From assembly GCF_010729305.1 (NCBI RefSeq), contig NZ_AP022574.1, positions 930,001 to 994,000 on the forward strand: 64,000 bases of DNA. The letters run 5' to 3'. The stretch comes from Mycolicibacterium psychrotolerans. Its GTDB lineage: Bacteria; Actinomycetota; Actinomycetes; Mycobacteriales; Mycobacteriaceae. Position numbers and translations under genes: made by a program. The first letter of the stretch is position 1. Each line of letters starts with the position of its first letter. Below, in pieces: positions 7,695 to 16,390 of the stretch. The notes beneath the pieces are model-generated. The model had not been told where the DNA came from, made no database searches, and was given only the letters and a program-made list of their open reading frames with translations.

Positions 7695-8306
7695 TCACCG
7701 GTGCCGCGCCGCGCGGCGGGCGATCGCGTCGTCGAGCAGTTTCTGCGCGGCTTTGGCGGCGTGTGTCCACGGAGCGACGTCGTTGAGAGACGTGGACAGC
7801 GAGGCCGCGCCTTCGTAGAGGACGGCAAGCTGGAAGCCCACCGCCTTCGCGTCCGCGGCGCCTGCCTGGCGCGCGAGATCACCCAGGGCGTCGATGTAGC
7901 TCCTCTTGTGCGCCTCGACGATCTCCTGCACCTCGGGCATCGCGCCGGCAGCCTCGACGGCCGCGTTGTGAAACGGGCACCCACGCATCACTCCCCCGGC
8001 GGGAGGCGTCTCGAAGAGAGCCAGGATGCGAGCCCTGGGGCCGGACGTCGTCGTCGGATCGGGGTGGACGGGATCGCCGACACTCTCCCGGATGGTGCGA
8101 AGATACTCCTCGACTACGGCCGTTTTACTCGGAAAGTGTTGATAGAGGGTTCGTTTCGACACCGAAGCTTCGGCGGCGAGTCGCTCCACGCCCGTCGCAT
8201 TGACGCCCTCCTCGTAGAAGAGCCTGATCGCGGCGTCGAGGATGCGCTGGCGCGCACCGCGGCCGCCGCGCGCGGCCGTGGGAGGCGCCTCTGCCTGCTT
8301 GCTCAT
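7695..8306 (-). CDS. TetR-family regulator of the second hydrolase module
   Basis: A 203-residue regulator with a Gly/Arg-rich leader, then a TetR HTH (GARQRILDAAIRLFYEEGVNATGVERLAAEASVSKRT, with LYQHFPSK following). The C-terminal domain contains RGCPFHNAAVEA, again the GCP-type segment seen in its neighbour, so the two regulators are related but clearly diverged. A -10-like TATACT ends 7 bases before the ATG and no Shine-Dalgarno is present, which indicates a leaderless transcript. That -10 box lies inside an operator copy (8315-8332), so autorepression is expected. It is divergent from the hydrolase-SDR operon starting at 8403. Confidence 0.92.
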   Translation of the reverse strand: MSKQAEAPPTAARGGRGARQRILDAAIRLFYEEGVNATGVERLAAEASVSKRTLYQHFPSKTAVVEEYLRTIRESVGDPVHPDPTTTSGPRARILALFETPPAGGVMRGCPFHNAAVEAAGAMPEVQEIVEAHKRSYIDALGDLARQAGAADAKAVGFQLAVLYEGAASLSTSLNDVAPWTHAAKAAQKLLDDAIARRAARHR

Positions 8307-8314
8307 GGGCCAGA

Positions 8315-8382
8315 GTATACCGTCCGGTTTACATCATGTATGGAGGCGTGTAGCGTCGACTAAAGTAAACCGAACGGTATAC
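8315..8382. promoter_or_regulatory. two further copies of the shared 18-bp TetR operator
   Basis: Copy C is GTATACCGTCCGGTTTAC at 8315-8332. Copy D is GTAAACCGAACGGTATAC at 8365-8382, the inverted orientation of almost the same sequence. They are spaced 50 bases and face the divergent TetR and hydrolase genes. C overlaps the -10 box of the leaderless TetR gene. D lies just upstream of the AGGGAG Shine-Dalgarno of the hydrolase. Consensus over the four copies: GTATACCGtyCGGTTTAC. Confidence 0.85.
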
Positions 8383-8402
8383 CAATTAGGGAGACGTAAG
8401 AC

Positions 8403-9239
8403 ATGATCGCGACGACACACAGGGACGCGCCCACCAGAACCATCGACGTCGGCGGTACCACCTTCGTGTACCGCGAGATCGGTGGGGACAGCGGCGTACC
8501 GGTCATCTTCCTCAATCACCTTGGCGCCGTGCTGGACAACTGGGATCCGCGCGTGGTCGACGGTATCGCCGCCAGCCACCGCGTCATCACCTTCGACAAC
8601 CGCGGGGTCGGCGCATCGGGCGGCAGGACGCCCACCACGGTCGCGGCGATGGCCCGTGACGCCGTCGCCTTCATCCGCGCGCTCGACCTCGAAAAGGTCG
8701 ACCTTCTGGGATTCTCCCTGGGCGGCATAGTTTCCCAGGAGATCGTCGCGCAGCACCCGCAGCTGGTGCGCAGGCTCATCCTCGCCGGCACCGGCCCGGC
8801 GGGAGGCACGGGCATCGACAAGGTCACCGGGGTGACCATCAGCGACACGGTGAAGGCCCTGCTGACCGGCATAGACCCGAAAGAGAACCTCTTCTTCACC
8901 ACGACGGCGAACGGGAAGTCCGAAGCGAAGCGCTTCGTCGCGCGGCTCAAGGAGCGGACCACCGACCGGGACAAATCGATATCGCCCATCGCCTTTCGCG
9001 CACAGTTGAAGGCCATCCACGCCTGGGGTGTCACGCGGCCGGCCGATCTCTCGCAGATCACCCAGCCCGTCCTGGTCGCCAACGGTGAGGACGACCGGAT
9101 GGTGCCGACGAGCAACTCCTATGACCTCGCCCGCAGGTTGCCGAACGCACAACTGAGGGTCTACCCGGACGCCGGACACGGCGGCATCTTCCAGTTCCAC
9201 GAGCAGTTCGTCGCCGAAGCGCTGAAGTTCCTCCAGTGA
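8403..9239 (+). CDS. alpha/beta hydrolase, paralogue of the one at 6157
   Basis: A 278-residue alpha/beta hydrolase that aligns end to end with its neighbour on the other strand: TxTIDVGGTTFVYREIG at the N-terminus, VIFLNHLGAVLDNWDP, FDNRGVGASGG, nucleophile GFSLGGI, acid Asp in VANGEDDRMV, His in YPDAGHGGIFQ. The ATG has AGGGAGA about 10 bases upstream. It is followed at once by an SDR gene, probably co-transcribed. The pair hydrolase plus SDR under the same operator as hydrolase-OYE-SDR suggests that both operons serve one inducible pathway (inference). Substrate unknown. Confidence 0.92.
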   Translation: MIATTHRDAPTRTIDVGGTTFVYREIGGDSGVPVIFLNHLGAVLDNWDPRVVDGIAASHRVITFDNRGVGASGGRTPTTVAAMARDAVAFIRALDLEKVDLLGFSLGGIVSQEIVAQHPQLVRRLILAGTGPAGGTGIDKVTGVTISDTVKALLTGIDPKENLFFTTTANGKSEAKRFVARLKERTTDRDKSISPIAFRAQLKAIHAWGVTRPADLSQITQPVLVANGEDDRMVPTSNSYDLARRLPNAQLRVYPDAGHGGIFQFHEQFVAEALKFLQ

Positions 9240-9271
9240 CGACCCACGACCCCGACGACCAGGAGAACGAC

Positions 9272-9967
9272 ATGACCTCACTGCAGAACCAAACGGTGCT
9301 CGTCACCGGAGCCAATCGCGGTATGGGACGTCACTACATCCCCCAGTTGCTCGACCGCGGCGTCGCCAAAGTGTATGCAGCAGCGCGAGACCCGCGCCTG
9401 ATCACCGTCACCGATCCTCGGGTCGTCCCGATGGAGTTGGACGTCACCGACGAGAACTCGGCGTCGGCGGCAGCGTCGGTCGCGACCGATGTCAGTGTCC
9501 TGATCAACAACGCCGGCATCATCCGCGGGGCGTCGGTGCTCGATCGTGACTCCACGAAGCTCCGAGAGGAGTTGGACACCAACCTCTTCGGACCCCTCGC
9601 CCTGGCGTCCGCCTTCGCCGAGCAGATCGCCCGGAAAGGCGGCGCCATCGTCAACGTCGCCTCGGTCCTCTCCTGGTTGCCCGTCGGCGCGAGTTACGGT
9701 GTCTCCAAGGCAGCGGTGTGGAGTGCCACCGATTCGATGCGCCTCGAGCTCGCACCGCGCGGCGTCCAGGTCCTCGGCGTGTACGTGGGTCTCGTCGACA
9801 CCGACATGGCATCGTTCTCGGACAGTCCGAAGTCGGACCCTGCGGACGTGGTGCGGCAGGTTCTCGACGGGATCGAGGCGGGAGCCGACGAGGTGCTCGC
9901 CGACGAGTTCACCCGATCGGTCCGCGCACAATTGAACCTGCCGGTCGGGCAGCGCCGGCTCGGCTGA
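9272..9967 (+). CDS. short-chain dehydrogenase/reductase
   Basis: A 231-residue SDR: VTGANRGMGRHY for the cofactor, INNAGI, catalytic Ser in VNVASVLSW, and Tyr-x-x-x-Lys in YGVSK. ATG at 9272 is chosen because AGGAG lies 6 bases upstream. A GTG at 9236 would overlap the hydrolase stop and add 12 residues that look random. It is second in the hydrolase-SDR operon. Its TGA lies immediately before an IS3-type transposase fragment, so the insertion may have removed whatever followed in the operon. The C-terminus (NLPVGQRRLG) is plausible for the family, so the gene itself is probably complete. Confidence 0.9.
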   Translation: MTSLQNQTVLVTGANRGMGRHYIPQLLDRGVAKVYAAARDPRLITVTDPRVVPMELDVTDENSASAAASVATDVSVLINNAGIIRGASVLDRDSTKLREELDTNLFGPLALASAFAEQIARKGGAIVNVASVLSWLPVGASYGVSKAAVWSATDSMRLELAPRGVQVLGVYVGLVDTDMASFSDSPKSDPADVVRQVLDGIEAGADEVLADEFTRSVRAQLNLPVGQRRLG

Positions 9968-9970
9968 ACA

Positions 9971-10320
9971 GTCCACTCTGATAAGGGCAGCCAGTTTCGG
10001 TCGCGAAGATTCGTCCACGCACTGTCGCACAACGGATTACACGGATCGATGGGACGCATCGGTGCGTGCGGGGATAACGCCGCCGTGGAGCCGTTCTTCG
10101 CCCTGCTGCAGCGCAACGTCCTCGACGGACGACGGTGGGCCACCCGCGCCGAACTACGCCTGGCGATCGTGGCGTGGATCGGGCGGACCTACCACCGACG
10201 CCGTCGGCAACGCGCGCTCGGCAGACTCACCCCGATAGAGTTCGAACTGCTCCACACACCCGTCGCAACCGCGGCCTGAAACCCACACCCCGCGAGTCAA
10301 CTGAAGTCGGGGCAGTCCCC
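9971..10320 (+). mobile_element. truncated IS3-family insertion sequence (3' end only)
   Basis: Reading 9974-10279 in one frame gives the last hundred residues of an IS3-type DDE transposase. HSDKGSQF contains the second catalytic Asp, followed by GSMGRIGACGDNAAVEPFF with the catalytic Glu, and RRRRQRALGRLTPIEFE ends the integrase core. The 5' part of the transposase, including the first catalytic Asp and the first orf, is missing. The frame starts right behind the SDR stop codon at 9967. After the transposase stop, a segment ending GGGGCAGTCCCC (to 10320) looks like the right terminal inverted repeat. No matching left end is present, so the element is dead. Confidence 0.85.
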
Positions 10321-10581
10321 TTCATGGCGGTGATGGTGGCCCGGAGGCGTGCAGCTTTCCTGGGCGCACAGTTCGGTTAGGTTTGTCCGACCCTCCGACC
10401 TCGACAGGGACGGCCCCGGCTTCCTCTTCCGCACCATGGTGCCGATTCTGTACGCACTCCGTGCAGCCCAAGCCCTTTCTCGGACAGGACTTTCGCCCCT
10501 AGTCGCGCACGGCCAGGAACACCAGGATTTGTGGACATAGCTACCGGCTTTATAGCTGTTTCACTCTGAGGGGCAATTGTC
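10321..10581 (+). promoter_or_regulatory. promoter region of the GjpA-like gene
   Basis: This gene-free stretch lies between the insertion-sequence end and the GjpA-like gene. TTGTGG (10529-10534) and TATAGC (10551-10556) are spaced 16 bases and would serve as a sigma-70-type promoter about 25 bases before the start. GAGGGG lies 9 bases before the ATG as Shine-Dalgarno. Nothing else is recognised here. Confidence 0.4.
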
Positions 10582-11799
10582 ATGCAGATAGCAGTTCGTC
10601 CATTCGTCACCACGGGTGTCGCGCTGGTGGGGGCCAGTGTCATCGCCGTCACACCCATTGCACCGCCGCCCGAGGCCGATATCCGGGTCGCCAACCCGGC
10701 GGTGCAGTTGACGGCGGCCGAGAACCCCTTTGTGCTCTACTCTCAAGTCGCCTTGGACGCGCTCACCAACATCTCTCAACTGGCGGGCTCATATTTGGAA
10801 AAACCGTTCCCGATCATTCAAGCGATCCTGGGATTGCCAGTCACTTCCCCGGTCGGTATCAGCCAGGCGTGGAACGACGTCTGGGTGTCCATCTCGTATA
10901 ACTTGTATAGCGTTGTTCTCGAGGGATTAAATGCAATCTATTACCTCGGAAATGCCGAGGGTCCGATTGATCTGTTGAACGCGATCATCGACATCCCGGC
11001 GCATATCGCGAACGGTCTGCTCAACGGAGCAACCTACCCGGACATGGTTTTCTGTCCCTGTTCCGGACTCCTCAATCCCGGCTACCTCGGGCATGGAGTA
11101 CCTGCCGTCACCGGTAGCCCCGGTTTTATTGGTGCTCTCATCGCCCTAGATCGGACAGTCGGGGCGGCCATCTCGGACCTGTTCCATCCGTTGTCGTCTG
11201 TGCTGGCCCCGGTCGATGAGCCACCCACGCCGGGGTCGACCACGCTGACCCTGAAGACCGGCGCGACGCCGAATAGGCTTATTGATACTTTCATCGCCCG
11301 ACATCCGGCGGTCGGGGCGGCCATCTCGGACCTGTTCCATCCGTCGTCGCCTGCGCTGGCCCCGCTCGATGAGCCACCCACGCCGGGGTCGACCACGCTG
11401 ACCCTGAAGACCGGCGCGACCCCGAACAGCGGCGCGACCCCAGCCGATCAAGGACCGGCCACGACTGACGTCGCCACCCATGCCCAGCAAGGCCACGACA
11501 CGGCAACCGCAGCGACCCTGAATGCAACCAGCGGACCTGCCAGTGCCCGATCCAACGCAGCCACCCAAGCAGAGCAAGGACTCGACACCGCAACCTCGGT
11601 CATCACCAAGGCCACGACAGTGAAACGTGGTGGCACCAAGATCGAGCCAGGCAAGGTGGCGGGAAACGGCACCACACCGAGCGGCGGCCTGACAAAGGCC
11701 GCCAAGCCCGGTACCCGTTTCAGGTCCACGGTCTCCGAAGCCGGTAATGGCTTCAAGAAAGCCGCCAACACCACCAGCAAGAGCAGAGGCAACCGCTAA
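10582..11799 (+). CDS. GjpA-like secreted/outer-membrane porin candidate with internal repeat
   Basis: A 405-residue exported protein. The N-terminus MQIAVRPFVTTGVALVGASV, then IAVTPIAPPPEA, is a long signal-type segment characteristic of the mycobacterial family annotated as outer-membrane porin GjpA. Residues about 35-190 (VQLTAAENPFVLYSQVALDA onward, helical, hydrophobic) form the conserved part. Residues about 193-282 hold two in-frame copies of a 51-residue unit beginning VGAAISDLFHP and ending near LKTGATPN. The last 120 residues are Thr/Ala/Gly-rich and end strongly basic (KKAANTTSKSRGNR), which suggests a disordered, wall-associated tail. The family name is from memory and pore function is inference. 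Confidence 0.65.
   Translation: MQIAVRPFVTTGVALVGASVIAVTPIAPPPEADIRVANPAVQLTAAENPFVLYSQVALDALTNISQLAGSYLEKPFPIIQAILGLPVTSPVGISQAWNDVWVSISYNLYSVVLEGLNAIYYLGNAEGPIDLLNAIIDIPAHIANGLLNGATYPDMVFCPCSGLLNPGYLGHGVPAVTGSPGFIGALIALDRTVGAAISDLFHPLSSVLAPVDEPPTPGSTTLTLKTGATPNRLIDTFIARHPAVGAAISDLFHPSSPALAPLDEPPTPGSTTLTLKTGATPNSGATPADQGPATTDVATHAQQGHDTATAATLNATSGPASARSNAATQAEQGLDTATSVITKATTVKRGGTKIEPGKVAGNGTTPSGGLTKAAKPGTRFRSTVSEAGNGFKKAANTTSKSRGNR
11158..11426 (+). repeat. 153-bp tandem in-frame duplication inside the GjpA-like gene
   Basis: The segment starting GTCGGGGCGGCCATCTCGGA at 11158 recurs at 11311, a period of 153 bases or 51 codons. The first ~115 bases of each unit are nearly identical. The few differences change Leu/Ser/Val to Ser/Pro/Ala and Val to Leu. 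The remaining ~38 bases (RLIDTFIARHPA) separate the copies. Confidence 0.92.
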
Positions 11800-12036
11800 A
11801 TCCCCAGCGGCAACACGTAACAACCCGGAGCTCGCGGTCGCGGGCTGGGCCGTGGCGTTTGCGCATGGTGGTGATCCTCGCAGTTGGCGGCTGCGCACGG
11901 TTTTTGGCCGCACAGCTGGCGGTTGGTTGTGCGGTGTCGGTCGGAGCCATCGGCGGAAGAACGGGCACGTCCAGCCGCGTCGGCAGTCGCAGGCGGCTTG
12001 GACGTACGCGACGAACCCGCTCTCGTAGCGGCTCAT
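11800..12036 (-). other. degraded phage/plasmid-like sequence downstream of the pseudogene
   Basis: On the minus strand an ATG at 12036 overlaps the stop of the pseudogene (ATGA) and opens MSRYESGFVAYVQAACDCRR, followed by GWTCPFFRRW. This looks like the start of a small mobile-element protein, but the frame runs on through the GjpA-like gene and becomes non-protein-like. It is probably the remains of the next gene of the same lost element. Confidence 0.35.
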
Positions 12037-12545
12037 CGTTCGTATCCCAAGCGGACGTTTTCGTCGATGCGGCGCAACTGTTCGGCGGTCGGAGTGAACG
12101 GCTCGGCGTGGTTGGTTTCGCCGATGGTGACGGACGAGATCACGCCGCGAATGGCATCTTTCTCGGTCCACACCTCGACGTGCACACCCTGATCGATCCA
12201 CAGGTCCCTGCGTACATCCGGGCGGTGTTGTACAGCGCCGCTTGGGCGTTGGAAAACTTCCCCGGTTTCAGGTGTAGCCGACTGCCGTCGGTGATCCAGC
12301 CGTAGGGCAGTTCACCCTTGCGGCGCATCTTGAGGGCCTGGCGCGTAACCCTGCTCGGACTTGGGCACCAGGCCCCGCGACATCACGCGGTAGAACAGTC
12401 CGCGGACGGTGACCGGTTCTTCAGCTCGGGCGATCGTATAGATCGCGGCGTTGATGTCGTCGAGTTCAGCCTTGCTCCGCCGATACCGACCACCGTCTAT
12501 AGCACTAGTCCCGTAAACAGATGTGGTCACCGCCCACCCAGCCAA
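12033..12545 (-). pseudogene. frameshifted phage/plasmid hypothetical protein remnant
   Basis: Three consecutive minus-strand segments in different frames together make one protein. 12545 to about 12330 encodes RRSKAELDDINAAIYTIARA, then EEPVTVRGLFYRVMSRGLVPKSEQGY. About 12340 to 12210 continues in a second frame with QALKMRRKGELPYGWITDGS and RLHLKPGKFSNAQAALYNTARMY. About 12210 to 12033 continues in a third with RDLWIDQGVHVEVWTEKDAI, RGVISSVTIGETNHAEPFTP and ends RLGYER-stop. The order and sense of the pieces match a protein family I recall from actinobacterial phages and plasmids (segments VRGLFYRVMSRGLVPKSE and EVWTEKDAIRGV). Two frameshifts inactivate it. No function known. Confidence 0.75.
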
Positions 12546-12554
12546 CGACGGCGG

Positions 12555-13643
12555 CTAGATCTTCTCGGCCTCGATCAGATCGTGCGGGATGACCGAGAAC
12601 GTCCGGCCGGTGGGGCGCAGGCCGGCTCCGCTCAGCAGGTCGGACAGTTCGGCGGTCGAGCGCAGACGTCCGCCGTCGCGTTGGGTCAGAGTATGCAGGT
12701 CGAGGAGCGGGGAGAACGCGTTCGGCCGATGGGGTGGCTGGAGGTACTCGATCACCACGAGCCTGCTGCCACGGGGCATGCTCGCCGCCACCGCGCTGAG
12801 GATCTTCGCGCAGCGTTCGTCGTCCCAGTCGTGCAGCACGTCCTTGAGCAGATACACGTCGGCGGTGGCGTTGACGGCGCGGAAGATGTCGCCCTCGACG
12901 CAGTCGACGCGGTCGGCCACACCGCGCTCGGCGAGGAGTCCGCGCGCTTCGGTGATCATCCCCGCACTGTCGACCAGGACCCCGCGAACGTTCGCACGCG
13001 ACTCCGCGACGATCACCGACAGCAGCGTGCCGATCCCGCCGGCCACGTCGCACACCACCGCCCCGTCCGGCCACGGATAGACCCGCGTGATGGCGCGGGC
13101 ACTGATCTCCGTGGCCTGTCGCATCGTCGCCGCGAACACGCGTTCCTCGTCCGGGTGCGCGGAGTACCACTCCCACACCGACATGCCGTGCACGAGCTCG
13201 AAGGCGCTGCGGCCGCTGCGCACGCTGGCGGCCAGGCCACCCCAGGCATCGACGGTCGACCGCATCCCCTTGTAGCGCATCCATGCCCGCAGCGAGGCGG
13301 GGTGGTCGCTGCGCAGCACCGCTCCCATGCGGGTCAGCTTCACCGCCCCGGTCCGGCGGTCCATGGTGCAGAGACCGCATGCGACTGCGCCGCGCAGCAG
13401 GCGATGCGTGGTGTCGTCGTCGCAGTCGATCCGCGCGGCGATCTGCGGCGCGGTCATCGGGCCACCGGCCAGCACGTCGGCGATCCCGAGCTCGGCGATG
13501 GCTGCGGCGACCTGGACGCCGCCGACACCCTCGCCGAGGTCCAGCATCGCGATCTGAGGCGGCACCAGCATGTCGGCGAGCTGCTTGAGCCTGCGCCGCA
13601 GGGCGAGCGTGGCCAACACCACGGGCAGAGGTGTCGATGCCAT
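12555..13643 (-). CDS. SAM-dependent O-methyltransferase (acetylserotonin/hydroxyneurosporene type)
   Basis: A 362-residue class I methyltransferase of the plant-like O-methyltransferase family. Residues about 35-110 form the dimerisation winged-helix domain (AAAIAELGIADVLAGGPMTA onward). The SAM-binding motif is VCDVAGGIGTLLSVI at about residue 190, then a strand-ending acid (GVLVDSAGM), EGDIFRAV and LKDVLHDWDDERCAKIL, in which the His-Asp pair is the usual catalytic base region. The substrate is presumably a hydroxylated aromatic or polyketide and is not assignable. It is divergent from the UvrA-like gene, with about 48 bases between the starts. No partner biosynthetic genes are adjacent. 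Confidence 0.9.
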   Translation of the reverse strand: MASTPLPVVLATLALRRRLKQLADMLVPPQIAMLDLGEGVGGVQVAAAIAELGIADVLAGGPMTAPQIAARIDCDDDTTHRLLRGAVACGLCTMDRRTGAVKLTRMGAVLRSDHPASLRAWMRYKGMRSTVDAWGGLAASVRSGRSAFELVHGMSVWEWYSAHPDEERVFAATMRQATEISARAITRVYPWPDGAVVCDVAGGIGTLLSVIVAESRANVRGVLVDSAGMITEARGLLAERGVADRVDCVEGDIFRAVNATADVYLLKDVLHDWDDERCAKILSAVAASMPRGSRLVVIEYLQPPHRPNAFSPLLDLHTLTQRDGGRLRSTAELSDLLSGAGLRPTGRTFSVIPHDLIEAEKI

Positions 13644-13691
13644 CCGAGAAGGTTAACCGCGGGTGTGGTCCATAGTCGCTGGTCCTACACA

Positions 13692-16226
13692 ATGGACCAG
13701 GTGGACGGCGCTACTGGTACAGGCACCCGCGAAGCCGACCCCTATCTGCGCGTCTACGCATCCCGTGTGCACAATCTGAAGACCGTCGACGTTGCCGCCC
13801 CGCGGGACTCCTTCGTGGCGTTCACCGGGGTGTCCGGATCCGGCAAGTCGTCGCTGGCGTTCGGCACCATCTATGCCGAGGCCCAGCGCCGCTACTTCGA
13901 GTCGGTCGCGCCGTATGCGCGCCGCTTGCTGCTGCCTCAGGACGCACCGAAGGTCGACGACATCACCGGGCTGCCGCCGGCGGTCGCGCTGCAACAGCGC
14001 CGCGGCACCGCCACGTCGCGGTCGACCGTCGGTACCGTCACCACGCTGTCGAACCTGCTGCGCATGCTGTTCTCCCGCGCCGGAACCTATCCGCCCGCGG
14101 CCACGGAGCGACTGGATTCCGATGCGTTCTCGCCGAACACCTCGATCGGTGCGTGCCCGGAATGCCACGGTCTCGGGCGCATCCACGAGGTGACCGAGCA
14201 GACGCTGGTGCCCGACCCGTCGCTGACCATCCGCGAGGGTGCGGTGGCGGCCTGGCCGGGCGCCTGGCAGGGGCAGAATCTGCGGGACATCCTCATCACG
14301 CTCGGCTACGACATCGACAAGCCGTGGCGCAAACTGCCCAAGCGGCAACGGGAGTGGATTCTGTTCACCGAGGATCAGCCCACCGTCGAGATCGATCCGA
14401 GCCAGCACCCGGTCACCGCGGATTACTACTACAACGGCACCTTCTCCAGCGCCGAACGCCACGTTCGCCATACGCTGGCCAACTCACAGAGCGCGGCGAT
14501 GCGGCGCCGGGTGCTGCAGTTCGTGCACAGCACCGACTGCCCTGTCTGCGGCGGATCCGGGCTGCGGCCCGAAGCGCTCGCGGTGACATTCGCCGGCCGC
14601 AACATCGCCGAGTTGGCGGCGCTGCCGCTGACGGCGCTCGCCGAGGTTCTGTCGCCCGCGGCGACCAGGACGCAGTTCGCCGCGGCCTACGAATCCACCG
14701 AGTCGGGTGAATTCACCGAAGTGGCAACCATGATCGCTGCCGATCTGGCGGCCCGGATCGCCGTTCTGGTCGACTTGGGCCTCGGATATCTGAGCCTGAA
14801 CCGCCGCACACCGACGGTGTCGCCCGGCGAGCTGCAGCGCCTGCGGCTGGCCACCCAGCTGCGGGCCGGGCTGTTCGGCGTGCTCTACGTGCTGGATGAG
14901 CCGTCGGCTGGGCTGCATCCGGCCGACGCCGAACCGCTGCTCGATGTGCTGGACCGGCTCCGGCGCGCCGGGAATTCGTTGTTCGTGGTCGAGCACGACA
15001 TGGATGTGGTGCGCCGCGCCCACTGGATCATCGATGTGGGCCCCGGCGCCGGTGAGCTGGGCGGCGATGTGCTCTACAGCGGGCCGGTGGCCGGCCTCGC
15101 AGACGTCGAGTCCTCGGCCACCCGGCGGTTCCTGTTCGCCGACGGGCCGCCCACCCGACGATCCGCCCGCACGCCGACTGGCGTGATGCGGTTGTGCGGC
15201 ATCACGTTCCACAACCTGCGCGATGTCGACGTCGACATACCTCTCGGCGCGTTCGTTGCCGTCACGGGGGTCTCGGGGTCGGGCAAGTCGACGCTGGTTT
15301 GCAAGGTCCTCGGTGATGTGATGGCCAGGCAGCTGGGCAGGTCCGTCGACGCCGCCGACGACGCCGCCGACGGTGATGCCGAACTCCTCGACATCGACGT
15401 CGACTCCAGTGCGGGGGTGACCGTCGAGGGCGCCGAGATGATCGGCCGTCTCGTCACGGTGGACCAGCGGCCGATCGGACGCACTCCGCGATCGAACCTG
15501 GCGACCTACACCGGGCTTTTCGACGCTGTCCGCAAGGCCTTCGCCGGCACCACCGAAGCGCGTAGGCGGGGCTGGAGCGCGGGCCGCTTCTCGTTCAATG
15601 TCGCCGAGGGCCGCTGCGCCACCTGTCAGGGAGAGGGGTTTGTCGCGGTCGAGCTTTTGTTCCTGCCCGGCACCTACGCCACCTGCCCGACGTGTGGCGG
15701 GGCCCGCTACAACGAGGAGACTCTCGAGATCACCTATCGGGGCCGGACCATCGCCGACGTACTGGCGCAGACTGTCGACGAGGCCGCCGACTTCCTGAGC
15801 GATCTCCCCGGTGCGGCAAGGAGTTTGGCGACTCTACGTGATGTCGGCCTCGGCTACCTGCGGCTGGGCCAACCGGCGACCGAACTGTCCGGCGGCGAGG
15901 CGCAACGCATCAAGCTGGCCACCGAGTTGCAGCGCGCCAAACGCGGCCACACCCTCTATGTCCTCGACGAGCCCACCACGGGGCTGCACCCGGCCGACGT
16001 CGAGCTACTGGAAGATCAGCTGCACCGCCTCGTCGACGCCGGCAATACCGTCGTGGTGGCCGAACACGACATGTCGGTGGTGGCCAGGGCCGACCACGTC
16101 ATCGACCTCGGACCCGGCGGCGGGGACGACGGCGGTGCGGTCGTGGTGGCCGGCCCGCCGGCAATGGTCGCGGCCGACAAGGTGAGCCGCACGGCGCCGT
16201 ATCTCGCGGCGCAGCTGGCTCCTTGA
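13692..16226 (+). CDS. UvrA-like ABC ATPase (short UvrA paralogue)
   Basis: An 844-residue double ABC protein, about 110 residues shorter than housekeeping UvrA (about 950-970). Walker A motifs GVSGSGKSS (about 46-53) and GVSGSGKST (about 525-533) are present. The first signature is degenerate ([12 protein letters not shown]), the second standard ([12 protein letters not shown]). Zinc-type Cys pairs are CPECHGLG (about 154) with CPVCGGSG (about 282), and CATCQGEG (about 640) with CPTCGG (about 664). Such short UvrA paralogues are reported in actinobacteria, sometimes linked to resistance to DNA-binding drugs. That role here is inference. The start is the ATG at 13692: the frame is open further upstream, but that stretch is antisense to the methyltransferase. 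Confidence 0.9.
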   Translation: MDQVDGATGTGTREADPYLRVYASRVHNLKTVDVAAPRDSFVAFTGVSGSGKSSLAFGTIYAEAQRRYFESVAPYARRLLLPQDAPKVDDITGLPPAVALQQRRGTATSRSTVGTVTTLSNLLRMLFSRAGTYPPAATERLDSDAFSPNTSIGACPECHGLGRIHEVTEQTLVPDPSLTIREGAVAAWPGAWQGQNLRDILITLGYDIDKPWRKLPKRQREWILFTEDQPTVEIDPSQHPVTADYYYNGTFSSAERHVRHTLANSQSAAMRRRVLQFVHSTDCPVCGGSGLRPEALAVTFAGRNIAELAALPLTALAEVLSPAATRTQFAAAYESTESGEFTEVATMIAADLAARIAVLVDLGLGYLSLNRRTPTVSPGELQRLRLATQLRAGLFGVLYVLDEPSAGLHPADAEPLLDVLDRLRRAGNSLFVVEHDMDVVRRAHWIIDVGPGAGELGGDVLYSGPVAGLADVESSATRRFLFADGPPTRRSARTPTGVMRLCGITFHNLRDVDVDIPLGAFVAVTGVSGSGKSTLVCKVLGDVMARQLGRSVDAADDAADGDAELLDIDVDSSAGVTVEGAEMIGRLVTVDQRPIGRTPRSNLATYTGLFDAVRKAFAGTTEARRRGWSAGRFSFNVAEGRCATCQGEGFVAVELLFLPGTYATCPTCGGARYNEETLEITYRGRTIADVLAQTVDEAADFLSDLPGAARSLATLRDVGLGYLRLGQPATELSGGEAQRIKLATELQRAKRGHTLYVLDEPTTGLHPADVELLEDQLHRLVDAGNTVVVAEHDMSVVARADHVIDLGPGGGDDGGAVVVAGPPAMVAADKVSRTAPYLAAQLAP

Positions 16227-16390
16227 TTGCAGGACCAACCCGATCCCTGCGGTGGTTTCAGTTACTCGAGTATCTGGGCAGCCGTCGGCTATGTGCAACC
16301 ACGTCCGGAATTTGCTTTCGGGGGCTACCGTGCGATTGATCGGCACTGGATGGAGGCGTCCAGGCCCAACGTGCGATGAGGTGATGTCAC

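Noticed and set aside
11158..11426. The 153-bp repeat as a CRISPR or mobile repeat
   Set aside because: Only two units, in frame within a coding region, and no spacer-like sequences.
12318..13691. Upstream extension of the UvrA-like frame, and of the permease frame at 32555-33805
   Set aside because: Both extensions are open by chance over genes that are real on the other strand or in another frame. They carry no family similarity.
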